Assembly (NCBI RefSeq): GCF_954871325.1
Contig: NC_088776.1
Location: 43,232,569 to 43,296,568, forward strand
Source of the DNA: Gordionus sp. m RMFG-2023
Taxonomy: Eukaryota > Nematomorpha > Gordioida > Chordodea > Parachordodidae
DNA: 64,000 nucleotides
Direction: 5' to 3'
The notes beneath the pieces were generated by a model. That model did not search any database. It saw only the letters and a program-made list of their open reading frames with translations, and was not told the DNA's origin. Every line of letters starts with the position of its first letter. Within the stretch, counting starts at the first letter, position 1. Position numbers and translations under genes: made by a program. This document shows, piece after piece, positions 23,791-36,400 of this stretch.

Positions 23791-25450
23791 ATAATAGCCA
23801 AAAACGTTTGTATCATAAAATACTTAAAATTTCCTTTCTGATATCCCAATTTATAATTTTTGTCTCATATGAAATTTATTGGCAGAAATATATTTATTTC
23901 CAGCCATATTATTGATACTTAGTTACAATAAAAAAGTCCGACAAAATTGAATGCCATTGGCCTTTTATGTTCATTTAAACAATATTAGATAACGTCATAA
24001 ATTATCATTATATCCAAAAAAAATCTTGGAGTAATGTGTGTGGCTCAGGCACCAAATACCGTAATTGTCCTCGTGGCAATTTTTCTTTATAAATCAACAT
24101 CCACGCACGCTGAGATTGCATATGGAACAGTGATTTAGTTAAGGCTATTATATAATAAAAATAAAATTTTGACGTTGTTTAGCAAATTGCTTTTTTTTAC
24201 TGGCGTTGTATATCATTGCTCAAAATATTCATGGTTGGCATGGAAATAATAACCATTGAATTTGACGAGACAATAATCAATAGGTTTAAACTAATCAGTG
24301 ATTTTAACATCATATTTATTATGATTTACGAAGATTATAAATATTTAAGGATACACAAATATTTCCATTCATAGCTTTTACAAAATGATTGGCAGCCGTA
24401 TTTAACACAATTTTGTAATAATTAATAGGATGGAGAAATTACAGAATTCCAATTTGAGGAGACTGGGGCTCTCCGGCAGGTGGGGCCAGAGGACAAACGT
24501 CTTTAACTTTTCATATTTGAAGCTAATTGTTTCAAACTTGATCAAGAGATGTATTTCTAGGCATTTAATGAAACTCCGCATAAATACCAATTAAAATGAA
24601 TTTAATCTATTCTCACTAATTTTTTTTAAGTGCTTTTTGCTTTGAGGCAAAGATACTTCTTTAAATTTTATGAGACATTAAATGTCTAGAATATATATAT
24701 ATTAAACTTAGTCTGAGTATTTAGCTTATCCAGAAAATTTTATAGTTATTTAAGCAAAAAATCCTATTAGAGTAAAGATATACTCCTTTAGAAAAGAAAA
24801 CATTAACAATTTTCAAACATGAAATCCTGTTTATAAATATACTACACCTCCGCCATTCTCGACTTAAACGGGGTGAAAGCGGTGCTGAGAGAGGAACCAT
24901 AAAGCTTTGAAAAACAACCATATGGTTAGATAAAAAAAATATCAGTATATTTATAGTAAAATATATTTTGCTTATTTATTTATTTGAATTTTGGGATTTA
25001 TTCAATGTATCGATTAATAAAATAAAAGCAAAACAATTTACTTAATTATTTACATAGTAACGGTTTTTGTACTTTTAAAAATAGTAAAATAATGGCTTTA
25101 CTTATTTAGTAATTTCGACAACTTTAATTTTTATCATAAAATCTTATGTAAAATAAAGTATACTATGTATTTGGTAATTAGAAATCTCTAGTCAACTTTG
25201 TTTGGCAGCATCAGACTCATTTATTTTATAAACCAGTAATAACAAACCTAAATTAATTGTACATCGCTTTTGGATTGAAATAAATTTTACACTCATTGAA
25301 TGTATGTAATAATGCAAGTTTGTCAACTAGTTTATCCTACTCGTTATTAGTTTTAAATATTGTTTTCCATTTTATTTAACACATTATTTATAAAGCTTTT
25401 TGCATTGAACACGTTCTAGCATAATTAATTATTCAACGGGAAGGCCATTT
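23791..25450. other. Gene-free stretch
   Basis: Nothing recognised. Slightly GC-richer patches at about 24420-24500 and 24840-24900 have no coding or RNA signature I can name. Confidence 0.35.
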
Positions 25451-25566
25451 CTATTTTAAGGATTTAATATTAACTTCATATGTTGGAGCTGCAATTTCAT
25501 CGTCACCCGGACCTGATATATTAAAATGTTCCGCAAGGTATGAATCGGAATCAATATCCAATAAGC
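25451..25566 (-). CDS. Possible 3'-terminal exon of an unidentified host gene
   Basis: A compact open segment with codon use unlike the surrounding AT-rich DNA, encoding LLDIDSDSYLAEHFNISGPG then DDEIAAPTYEVNIKSLK and TAG. An acceptor AG lies just upstream (25567-25568). An upstream donor GTAAG at about 25624-25628 ends a 25-nt piece (RSRFCLFK) that joins in phase. No homologue recalled and no further upstream exon found. Confidence 0.33.
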
Positions 25567-25951
25567 CTTAATTTCACTTTTCCAAATAAGCTATTCGATA
25601 TTAGTTTTCATTTAAAATTTGGTCTTACCTTTAAATAAACAGAAGCGACTTCTCTAATTTATTTTCTTATCCAACACAATTCGATAAATGAAATCAGATC
25701 CAATCTCAAATTTTAGAAATAACGGTTTCGATTCCCTCCAAAAAATTAAAATAAACATGGAGTGAGGGGGAAAAAGGTACGATTATTTAAGAAAGCAAAA
25801 AAATTATAAGTATTTGGGGAAATATTTCGTGTTTTTCTTGAAAAGAATATTTATGAAAGCATTTGAGGAAAAATTAATGTTTCCCTAGTTCCGATAGAAA
25901 ATTTTAAAATCAAATCTAAGAAAATATATATTCGGACTTGTGCGCAGTCAG

Positions 25952-26755
25952 CAGGGATCCAAACCGAAATGAATATCGGTTCGGTTCAGGTTCGGATAAA
26001 AATAACGGTTTAAGGTTCAGGTTCAGTTCGCAAAAAATAAAAATATAGGTTCAGTTTGAACCTCTAAAAACCGGTTTAAACACTTTTGTATTCAAACCTT
26101 TATTCGAATTATGTATAAGGAAATTTTTTATTTTATTTCATAATTAAAATAAAAACACATACATAAAACCTTCATTTTTATTAATTGCACATTATAAAAT
26201 AATATTTAATTTATAAATATTACAAATAAATATCAATGATATATTTTAATATGAACAATTACTTAAATTTTTTTATTAAGCCGCACAATTAATATATTTT
26301 CAAAATTCGTCTCACTCTAATTACATCTATAAGGAGATATATAAATTTAATTGTTGAAAAACATCTTTCCACACTAACTTGGGTAGCCTGCACTGCCAGT
26401 ATGATATCAAATTTGATGTATCATTTATAATACTATATGTAAATAATTTATATATTGGATTTAATTTTTCTCTAGGCATTATAATTTATGAGCTTAAAAT
26501 ATTTAAAAAATGTTGGAAAATGGCAATATAACTAAAAATTACGACTGAAACTTATTAATCAAATGTGATTGATAAGAATTTTTAAAACAATTTATAATTA
26601 AAATTTTTGCAATAAACTAGTAATAACTTACACATTATTTTATAAGCATAAAATTATGAAACTCGAACCGGTTCAGAGGCATTTTAGAGGTTCGGTTCAG
26701 GTTCGGCTAGAATTTTTTTAGCGGTTTAATGGTTCTGTTCAGGTTCGGATCCCTG
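25952..26755 (-). mobile_element. hAT element with exact 8-bp target duplication
   Basis: Ends CAGGGATCCAAACCGAA and the inverse CAGGGATCCGAACCTGAA; flanked by gcagtcag on both sides (25944-25951, 26756-26763). Many GGTTCGG/GAACC subterminal repeats at both ends. On the minus strand near 26300-26400 it keeps a hAT dimerisation fragment ATQVSVERCFSTIKFIYLL. Internally deleted. Confidence 0.93.
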
Positions 26756-26889
26756 GCAGTCAGTTACTCTAACACTAAATAAAATATATTTAAAAATGTA
26801 TCTACAGTTTAAAAATCTAAAAGAGCTGTCAAATATTTGATTCTGTATATAAAAACGCCACCGATGGAAATTCAATCTCAAAGGGCTCA

Positions 26890-27040
26890 ATTATTTTTTT
26901 TTTAAATAACATTTTTTATTAAATTTTCAAAATGACCTTTTTAGCTAACAATTTCAAAATAACCAATTTTCACGTGGAGCTTTTCAAATTTTTTAAAGGG
27001 CACGAGCCCCTGTGCGCTCTCCCCTCAAGTACAGGTCTAT
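26890..27040 (-). repeat. Element B, partial third copy
   Basis: On the minus strand reads cttgaggggagagcgcacag then gggctcgtgccc and an A/T-rich tail, resembling the B terminus at 16.6 and 4.2 kb but more diverged. Confidence 0.45.
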
Positions 27041-27402
27041 GTGTGACCTAGTTTATATTTCTACTAACCAAATACCGATTCGATTATGTATATTTGTATC
27101 ATTATACTTATGAATGCTATAAAAATATTAGTCATATTTGTAAGCAAATTAATGAAAACGAAATATCAATTAATAATCATAAGCCATAAATTTGTGAAAT
27201 TAAAATTTTTAATCAAATATAAAACACCAAAATTTAATTTTTCCTGAAATCAAAAATAAAAAGTGATTTAGATAAATTTTAACTGTTAAATCGAAGAAAA
27301 TAGGATCAATAAATGTAATTTAAATCATCAAAAAAATATATGAATACGAAATCAAATATATATGCTATATAATAATAGGTATCCCATATTGTATTTAAAT
27401 AA

Positions 27403-27451
27403 TCATTTGTGATGGGAATCTTTGTGAGCTTCCTTCATGTGATCAGAGTAT
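27403..27451 (-). CDS. CASP-specific terminal exon
   Basis: Encodes [15 protein letters not shown] then TGA, the counterpart of human FADHLHKFHEND. A 49-bp coding end, joined in phase to the previous exon through a split Lys codon. The short lumenal tail after the anchor is typical of CASP. Confidence 0.93.
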
Positions 27452-30400
27452 CTGCAACAATAAAATAATATTTAAAATAAAACATTAATAAATAATCGTA
27501 TATATTGTTTAAAAATAAATATTTAAAACTTGGCAGCCCAATCCACCGATGCTTCTCTATGACAATTTTCAATTTTGGCCAGTTGATATAAAACCTAATG
27601 CAAAATGATGAAAGATAATTTGCAAAGTAATAATTGTGTAAGTTAGTTTATTCAGTATAAATATAAAACAAGTGTGTAAAATACCAATTTGATTATAATT
27701 TAAAATTTTAAATATTTTTACCCTCAAGTGGGCATGTATAAAATTTAGATGTTAAATATTTATTATGCAACCTCAAAGTCCCTGCGGTCATAAAATATTT
27801 TATATTTGAACAAAACGTTTCTTGTAGGGCTGACGCCACTGAATGCAGGGTTGGGCATTAACGCGAATATTTGTATTTAAAATACTAAATACCTTTTTGT
27901 ATTTATTTGAATATATTAGAAAGTATTTAGTATTTTAAATACTAAAAAAGTATTCTTGTATTTATTATGATTTCACGATTTTCAGACGAATACATATACA
28001 AATATTTTTAAAAATTGAATTATAAAGTATAACTCCACATTATTTAAATATTAAAATTGTGAACAGCGTTAACGAAAAAATTAACATCTTTCATTTTAAA
28101 TCCTATTTTATTTTTAAAATGAGTATTACTGAAACGAAAACAAACGTTTTCTTGAAGACGAGGAGGATATAGTAAATGAAGAAAAGGAACATAGCTATTA
28201 TGTTTATAAGATATTTTTGCAGGGATTCCGCTACAACATCAAGATCCTCTAAATGTAATGACATTAAGGATGGAAATTTTCAAAATATCATCAAAATCAA
28301 TAATATAAGGCAAGCTAAATGTAAGATCTGCTTAACTAAAAATCAAATCAAAATCACAAATGAAGGGATTTCACTCTCTAGCTATTTATTGTATGCTCTG
28401 TAAAATTGTGATATTAACTATATATTTGCAATTTTAACATAATTTCTGTGATTAGCTACTGCTACAACAATAATATATTTATAATATTTATATTGCTGGA
28501 GATAAATATAATTGAAATTCGATATGATGATATTCAAATAATTATTAGAATTTTAGAAAATGTTAATAATAAAAATATTACTAAAGTAAAAAAATTGATA
28601 GTGGCAGGCGCGTACGCAGGAATTTGGTCCCCAAAATAGAAATTTGAATTTTTTGAGCCTTAACACAAAAAGTTTCTTAGGAATAATTGCATTTTGTATG
28701 TTATATATTTACAATGTAAAATACAATCTTCGTTGTGATAGAGCTAATTTTTCAATTATCTCATCCTTGCTTGTCGTCAAATGCCTATGAATTTTCAAAA
28801 GATCCAAACCTTTCAATCTACTTTCAGATGTTGTACTTCTTGGTATGTTTTTCAGAGACCTGCAGGCCCGGTCCCCGGGCCGGAGAGTATTTTTATTTTT
28901 TTAAATATACCCGGGCCGGGCCCGAATTTTTTTCAAAAAAACACCTAAGCCGGGCCTGAATTATTTAAAAAAAACACCCAATCCGGGCTGTATTTTTTAA
29001 AACAGCCTATATTTGAAATCGTTATTATTTAGCTATAAAAATCAAGAATAAATATAATTTATTTTAAAAAAATCCGGGCCAGGCCTGAAAATTTTATTTA
29101 AAAAAAGCCAAGCCGGGCCTGAAATTTTTTTAAAAAGCCGAGTCTGGCCTAAAAATTTTAAGCCGGGCCGGGCCTGAAAATTTTTAAAAAAAACCCCAAG
29201 CCGGGCCGTAAAAAATCTTTAAAAAAAATCCGGGCCGTGCCCTGCAAATGGTACTTCTGCAGGCCTCTGTTATTCTTCTTAAAAAAGAGAATGTTCTCTC
29301 ATTAGTTTACTAATGGGAAGAGTTTATAAACCCTTTTAATACATTGGGAATTTAATCTAAAATGTGTTTGAAATAATGCAGAGCATCCATAGCATTTTTT
29401 GGGACTATATCAACCATAGTTAATCTTATAAACATAGTTATTCAGCTAGAAAGCATCATAAGATACTTTAACATCCTTTATAATAAAAATCTAACAAATA
29501 TTTTTTTTTCTATCACCATCTGAAAAAGGTTGGGAAGGCTTTTGTAGAAGTAATATTTGCAGATTAGTAAGTGCTGCATGATGAATTAAAAATTCATTTA
29601 CTTGGGTTATAATTGTATCTGTATTTAAGATATACTCTTCTACTGATCCTATATTAATGTTTTAACGATGAGCTTGCCTTGCTACAAGTCGAGCAAATAT
29701 TAAACACGTATAGCTCTGCTTTTGACTCAACAATAAAATATGAAATTCTTCATCAACATTCGCCCTAATTTCCTTGAGTTCTGATAAAATGCTCTCCACT
29801 ATTCTCATCTTCTTAATCAAGTCAATGTCATGTTTTTGAAAAGTATACTTAAAATAGTTGTATAATTAAATAATACATTCTAATGAGAAATAAAATTTGG
29901 AGTAAGCATTGAATCCAATAATTTTCTTGCTTCTGAGGAAATATTTCTTTCAGGCCATTGTGATATTTCAGTAATAGCAAATAATTGGCTCTTCTAACTC
30001 CTTAAAAGCTGTTACTGCTTGATGGCAGAGACTCTATCTCGTTGGACAAGGTTGCAATTTCTTTTTCCCTGTTGGACAAGAAGTTTCAGAAATAATTATT
30101 TATTGACTAGAAATTTGAAAATGGTAGATAAATATTACGCCACTAAAAATTTGAAAATAATAAGTAAATATTACGTCGGAAAACTTGGAATCGAAATTAA
30201 TTGATAAAATAACTTAGTAGATGAATGTGATAATAAATGTAATATAATTAATATTAACAAATATAAATTAATATAAACAATAATATTTTTAAAAAATATA
30301 TCCAGCATCTGCATTTTTTGGCAAGGGGGGAGGGTGGATTTGCCCCAAGCCCCCCCCCCCCCCACTCGCTGCGTACGCCAATGGATAGTGGTACTATAAA

Positions 30401-33400
30401 AATCGATTTGCAAAAAGTATTTATTAATTGTACAGAAAGTTTTAGACAAAGTATTTGTATTTTAAATACTTTTTTGAAAATGTTTTGTAGATAATTTATT
30501 TAAAATACATCTTTTTTTAAAACGTATTTGTATTTATATTCGAAAAATTTTTGAAAATTTACCAATCCTGTCTATATGCACCAAATTTTAATCGAAATTC
30601 CTCAAAATTATATAGAAAGATTTAATGGCGTAATTCTTTGAGATAAGATTAAATGATATTTAAATTTTCAATACAATATACAAAATATTTTTATAGTGTA
30701 TCACCATGAAATGTATGTTAAGTACGATGATATATTTTGTATTGTTATATAGTGCTAAAATTTAACTTACCATAAACACTAAACAGTGTAAAATTATCAT
30801 ATAAATAAAGGCGAAAATTCTTGCAGTTCTATTGGAAACCATCCTTGTAGCCATAAAATATATCATCTTTTCGGGAGGGTTAAGATTATTCAGCTTTCTT
30901 TGCTTTTCCTATATAATGATAAATTCATGTTTAAAATTATATTATGAAATGTATATTGTTAACTATTATTAGCTTCTTAAATAAATTATTAATATATTAA
31001 ATAAGTTAAAATAAATGAGTTAGGTTACAAATAATCAATAATAATTTTAAGGGTATTACAATTAAATAAATATATTGTATACTATAAATTTAAAATTTAA
31101 AATATAGGATAAATAAGATTAACAAGGAAGAGAAAAAATATAACCTTCATATTGAAATCCCTAAATGGATCTAGTCTACTTTCGTATCTATCTGCGTAAG
31201 TTGTCTCAACTTGACTGCGCTTCGAAGATCTGGGAGACATAGACCTGTATATAGTTGTCAATTAAAAAATAAAAAGTTATTAGAAATTAAATTTCTTAAA
31301 CCTTGTAAAATTAAGATTAATTAATTAATTATGTATACATCTATATTACAATTTAATATAATCGTGTCGAAAGATAATAAATATCTATGAAATATATAGT
31401 ACTAAAAATTAGAGATAATAAGCCCTGCCTGCAATATATTTGGATTGGGATGGGTCGGTCTTAAATTTTGAAAAAGCGTCAATATTTCTTATTTGTTTGT
31501 AGAAGGATCAAAAACTCGATCATGCTCAGTGTAAAATTATGTTGAATTTTTTAAATATTAAATAAATTGGGGCCGGGCTGGATGGGAAATAATTTTCATT
31601 TTGGGTCGGGATTTTCGGACAAATAATTTATCGATTAACCCCAACAAAAAATGGCCATTGCTTTAGTATATTATCATTTGAAGTAATGATAATTTATTTG
31701 TTAAATTCAAATCGATAGTAAATATATTTACAAAACCAATTAACCACATTATTATTTATACAAATACTATTTTGCAATTTGATAAAAATAGAAATAAGCC
31801 CATAATCTAAATTTTACGCAGCAGGAAAGAGGAGAATTTTTTATCAAAAACGACGCATATTTATGGAACATTTGTTTCAAATAAAATTTATTATTGGCCG
31901 AATTCATTTAATTTGTAAAATATTATGCATAACATACCTTTCTCTTAAATTAACGTATGCCGATGGATCAGCTCCTTGTAGTAATAAATTTCTTTGGGAA
32001 GCTAAGCTACTAGATGTCGTATTAGAATAACTCTGCATAAATCGAATTTTTTCGTAGAGCATTAGATTATCATTTTTGTATTGGTCAAGTTCCAATTTCG
32101 TAACATGGAGCTTCTTTTTAAGGTCAGCATTTTCCTAATATAATAAATGCAAGTACATTAAGTGAGAAGAATGTTGATTCATGACTTTATACAAAGTGTT
32201 TATAACAATTATTTATCCAATAATTCCATGACATATCGACTGAAATAGCCTGATTCAGACGACCATTTTTATAAAGGATATATGGCATGAAAATTAAGTA
32301 GATTGTATTTTTATATAAATCAAAATTTTAATGCTCTAGCACATATGGATTTTCAAAGTTAGATGAGAACCTTTTCTTCTTTTAACGAATTTCAAATTAC
32401 TCAAATAATTTTCTAAAGTAACAAATTATATATCATTTTGTAGCTCCCAAAATTCTCCTTAAGAAAATGCAAAAATTATTTAAACAAATATCTTTAGTGT
32501 CTTGTATTTTCAGTAAAACAAAAAAGGATTATTTTGTGAAGAGCCTAATATGAAACAATACAACTCTCCAAAAATGTTTATTACCAATATGTTTAAATAT
32601 GAGTAAAAATATTAATGAAGAAAGTTTTTATAATCTAAATTAAAAAAATCAACTATGAAGGGAGTTTAAAACGATGGAACTCGTCAAATATGTTTAATAT
32701 CAATATATTTAATATCTAAGTAAAAATATAAATGGATGGAAAAAATAAGAATTCAATTAGATTATAGGAATAAACTAATTATAGAGGGCGCTATAATCAA
32801 AAATAATTATAATATATTTTTTTTATTGGGGTATAAAAAAATGTATATTTTAAAAAATTTCTAGTATAGATACTAAATAAAATTTAAATTCTTATTTTTT
32901 CCATTAATATTTTTACTTAAATATATAGATATATTGGTAATAAACACATTTCATAAGTTTCATCGTTTTAAATGAAGTATTTTCAAAATAAATTATGTTT
33001 TACCGGAAATACAGCGACACAGATATTTTTAAAATAATTTTTGCATTTTCTTAAGGAAAATTTTAAGGCTATAAAATCTGCTACTTAGACCAAATGTATC
33101 TGAGATTCTTTAAAAGAGGAAAATGCACTAATCGAACTTTGAAGGCCTAACTTGAGATATATTTTAGCTAGAGCATTAAAATTTTGATTTATACAAAATA
33201 AACTATCTATTTAACCATTATACCATGTTTCATAAATTTTTAAAATGGTCGCTCGAATCACTGGATTTGACAATCATAAATATATTACACAAATTAGCTT
33301 TTTGTAATCACGAATAACATTCCCATTAAATGTTTATATCACAAATTTAAATATTTTGCATAAAAAAATCAAAATGAAATAAAATAATTTTTGTCATTAT

Positions 33401-36400
33401 AAATATATAATTAAGTAGTTATAATAACCTACCCCTTCTAGCTCTTTATTCCTTGTTTTAAATCGTTCCCTTTGACTGGAGACAATAGGCAACAGTGAAT
33501 CAGCGTTGTTAGACGTGATAGATTCCATCGACGAATACTCTTAAATGGTCATGAGTTAAAAAATATATTTATCTTGACTATTTAAAGGTAACATAAGTTA
33601 TAACGATTCTCAGGGCACCATACATTTATCATGCTAAATGCGTTAAAAGTTATAACCGAAAACTATGTGTTTATATTGTAAGAGAGGATCAAAAGTAAAG
33701 GCAAGAAAAGCGGAAACCTTATATAAACAGTACTCTAAAGTGATACTATATTATACTGAAGAAAAAGTAAGTTGATTATAAAAAAATATGGCTTATTTGA
33801 TTATTAAATTTTATAATGAATATACTAGGATATCCTATTTGAGAGGTTGCAGATTTTAAAACTTCGGTAGATGATGGGGATGCTGGTTGGCCCTGAAATA
33901 TGTTTTTTTAAGTTAAATTTATCACGTAAATTTTTATATTTTATTTTAAATTTAAAATAAGAACCCATATAGCTAGCTAAATATTCGAAACTCATTTCAG
34001 AAAAAAACTCCCATTGATTAATTTTATATTATTTTTTTTTAAAAGATTGAGTTAAAGTGGGAAAATATCGAAGACAATGAAATAATAATCGAAATGATTA
34101 AAAACTTCGCCATCTCCTCTATAGCCAATTGTCATGGACTCCAAAGCTAATAGGTCCTTCTCCAATTTTTCGATCAACGAATTTCGTTCGCTTAATAGTT
34201 TTTCTTTTTCGATATTATCATTCGAGATTCTATCGTATTTCTCTAGTTAAAAATATAATCATTTTTATTTATCATTAGAAAATAGAATGGATGATTTTGA
34301 ATTTATCATGAATTTGTAGTTAAATAAAATTATCATAATTTTAAATAACTGCTATGAGCATATCGATATGAATAGAAACGCATGTAAATCAAAAACACTG
34401 CAATTAATTTTGCATTAGCCTTTACTAAGCTATAAACCTGTCTACAACTTATATACTTTATAATTTATTAGGACTATTTATTTTTTTTAATGTTGATTTT
34501 ATTTCATTTATTTTTAAATCATAAAAATAACGTTTTTTTTTAATCTTCATAAATATTTTATTAAATATTAATTTAACTTTTTTTCGTAAAAGTTTATTAT
34601 AAAAAAAATAATATGTGATGACCATTTATATAAAAATTAGAATGTAACATAATTTTCAATTGATTTTTTTATGTAATGAATGTAGAATTTCGGACTAAAA
34701 ATAATATAATTATAATTATATAATATAAATTTAAATGTAAATATTATGTAATTTCACAATTATAATTCATTCATTTTGTAGATGAACGAATGTTTACGTA
34801 TGTTAAACAAAAAATATCGGGTTGATAATATTGAATATAAATTTTTTTTTATAGAACTAAAGGACATCATTTGGGTGACAATATTATATATAAAAAAAAT
34901 TATGAGCAGTATAAGTTATAAAAATAATAGTATAAATATATATATAATTAAATAATATGTGATATATATTTGGCAATTTGTGAGAAAAATTTAATTCAGG
35001 CTATTTAAAAAAGATTTATAAATTACCTATCATTGATAAATTTGTAAAGAAACTATTCCTATATCATATTTACAAGTTTAAAAAAAAATTAAATCAAATA
35101 CTGATGAAGGCTATAAGGAATAGAAAAATAATATATAAAAAAATTGTGATTAGATGTTTTATTAGATTTAGGGTTGGGTGGAGTGTTTTGTTTGTTTATG
35201 AAATATAACATTTAAAAAAATATATAATATAAAAAAAATATGTATGGTGTGGTAATGTTAATCATATTTTCTGAAAGAAAGTGTAAAAAAAAATTAATTT
35301 TAAATATAAAACTGTTAAAAAAAACAAAAAGTCTGTGGGGAGTGTTTATAAGTAATGTTATTGGTCCCTTAATACCTTGTAACAAATGTAGAGGAACAAG
35401 TATGGAAAACCTTAAATTTGAAAAATAAGGCAATCACCCTGTAAACAACTCTTGAATTTTAATTAAACAACAGAAATATCAAAGCATCATTTAGCACAAT
35501 TTTGCTTTCAATCATTTCCCTTAGTCTCCCATACATAAAAAAAGGGTTTGTAAAAAAAAATTTGCATTGAGCCCTTTCCATAAATATTTTTTTTTGTTCT
35601 AATAAAGATTTATATTAGGTTATATTGTTAAAGGATCTTTGATAAGTTGGTGTGCAAATCTTTTTTTAAAAAATTTTTCTTGGATTGTGATACATAAATT
35701 AATTCTAATTTTGGTCTTGTTAAATCGAAAAATATTTTTAAAATTCCTAAATGCATGCCGAAAAATCTATAATAATAAATTTAAGAATATATATAAATTA
35801 TTAGTGAAACTAAAAATTAATAAAATATGAATAATTGATTTTATTAATTTTGATTAGAATAAAATTTTAAAAAGGCATTGTATTGTGTAGTTATAATATA
35901 ATAAAGTATAATGAATGTAATTTATTATGTATAAATAAGAAATGTAAGAAAAATTAAAAAAATATTGGCCTCTTTAAAAATGAAGATCGTTTGTAAATAA
36001 ATAATATATACAATTTAATAAAGATTCTTTCATCATAAAATGGTTTTAAAATAATTGGGTGTTTTGTTGCGAATGATTTAGCTTGTTGACGTAGAATCTT
36101 TTCGATAGGAGCTCGGTAAATAAAATAAAAATGAGATGGCTAAAATTCCCAAGATTTGGATAGAATTTCATCCGACGATGCAAGTTTGTGTTTTAGCCTT
36201 TCGATGTTGGATATTCGCGTCCAATTACCTTCGTTATTGGAATCGGTGTCTTCATGAAAAAATTTGTAAAAGAAACGATCGTTGACGACGGCATGATTGT
36301 TTTTGGGTTTCTTCAAAAATAAAATTTAATGTGAGAAAATATTAAAATATTGGTGTACGTGTGCAAATATTTTTATAATTGTCAAGATATTTCCTAACAA

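Noticed and set aside
32540-33000. CRISPR-like or satellite array suggested by repeated segments.
   Set aside because: The repeats are inverted arms of a foldback element, not regularly spaced direct repeats; no array of that kind is present in the window.
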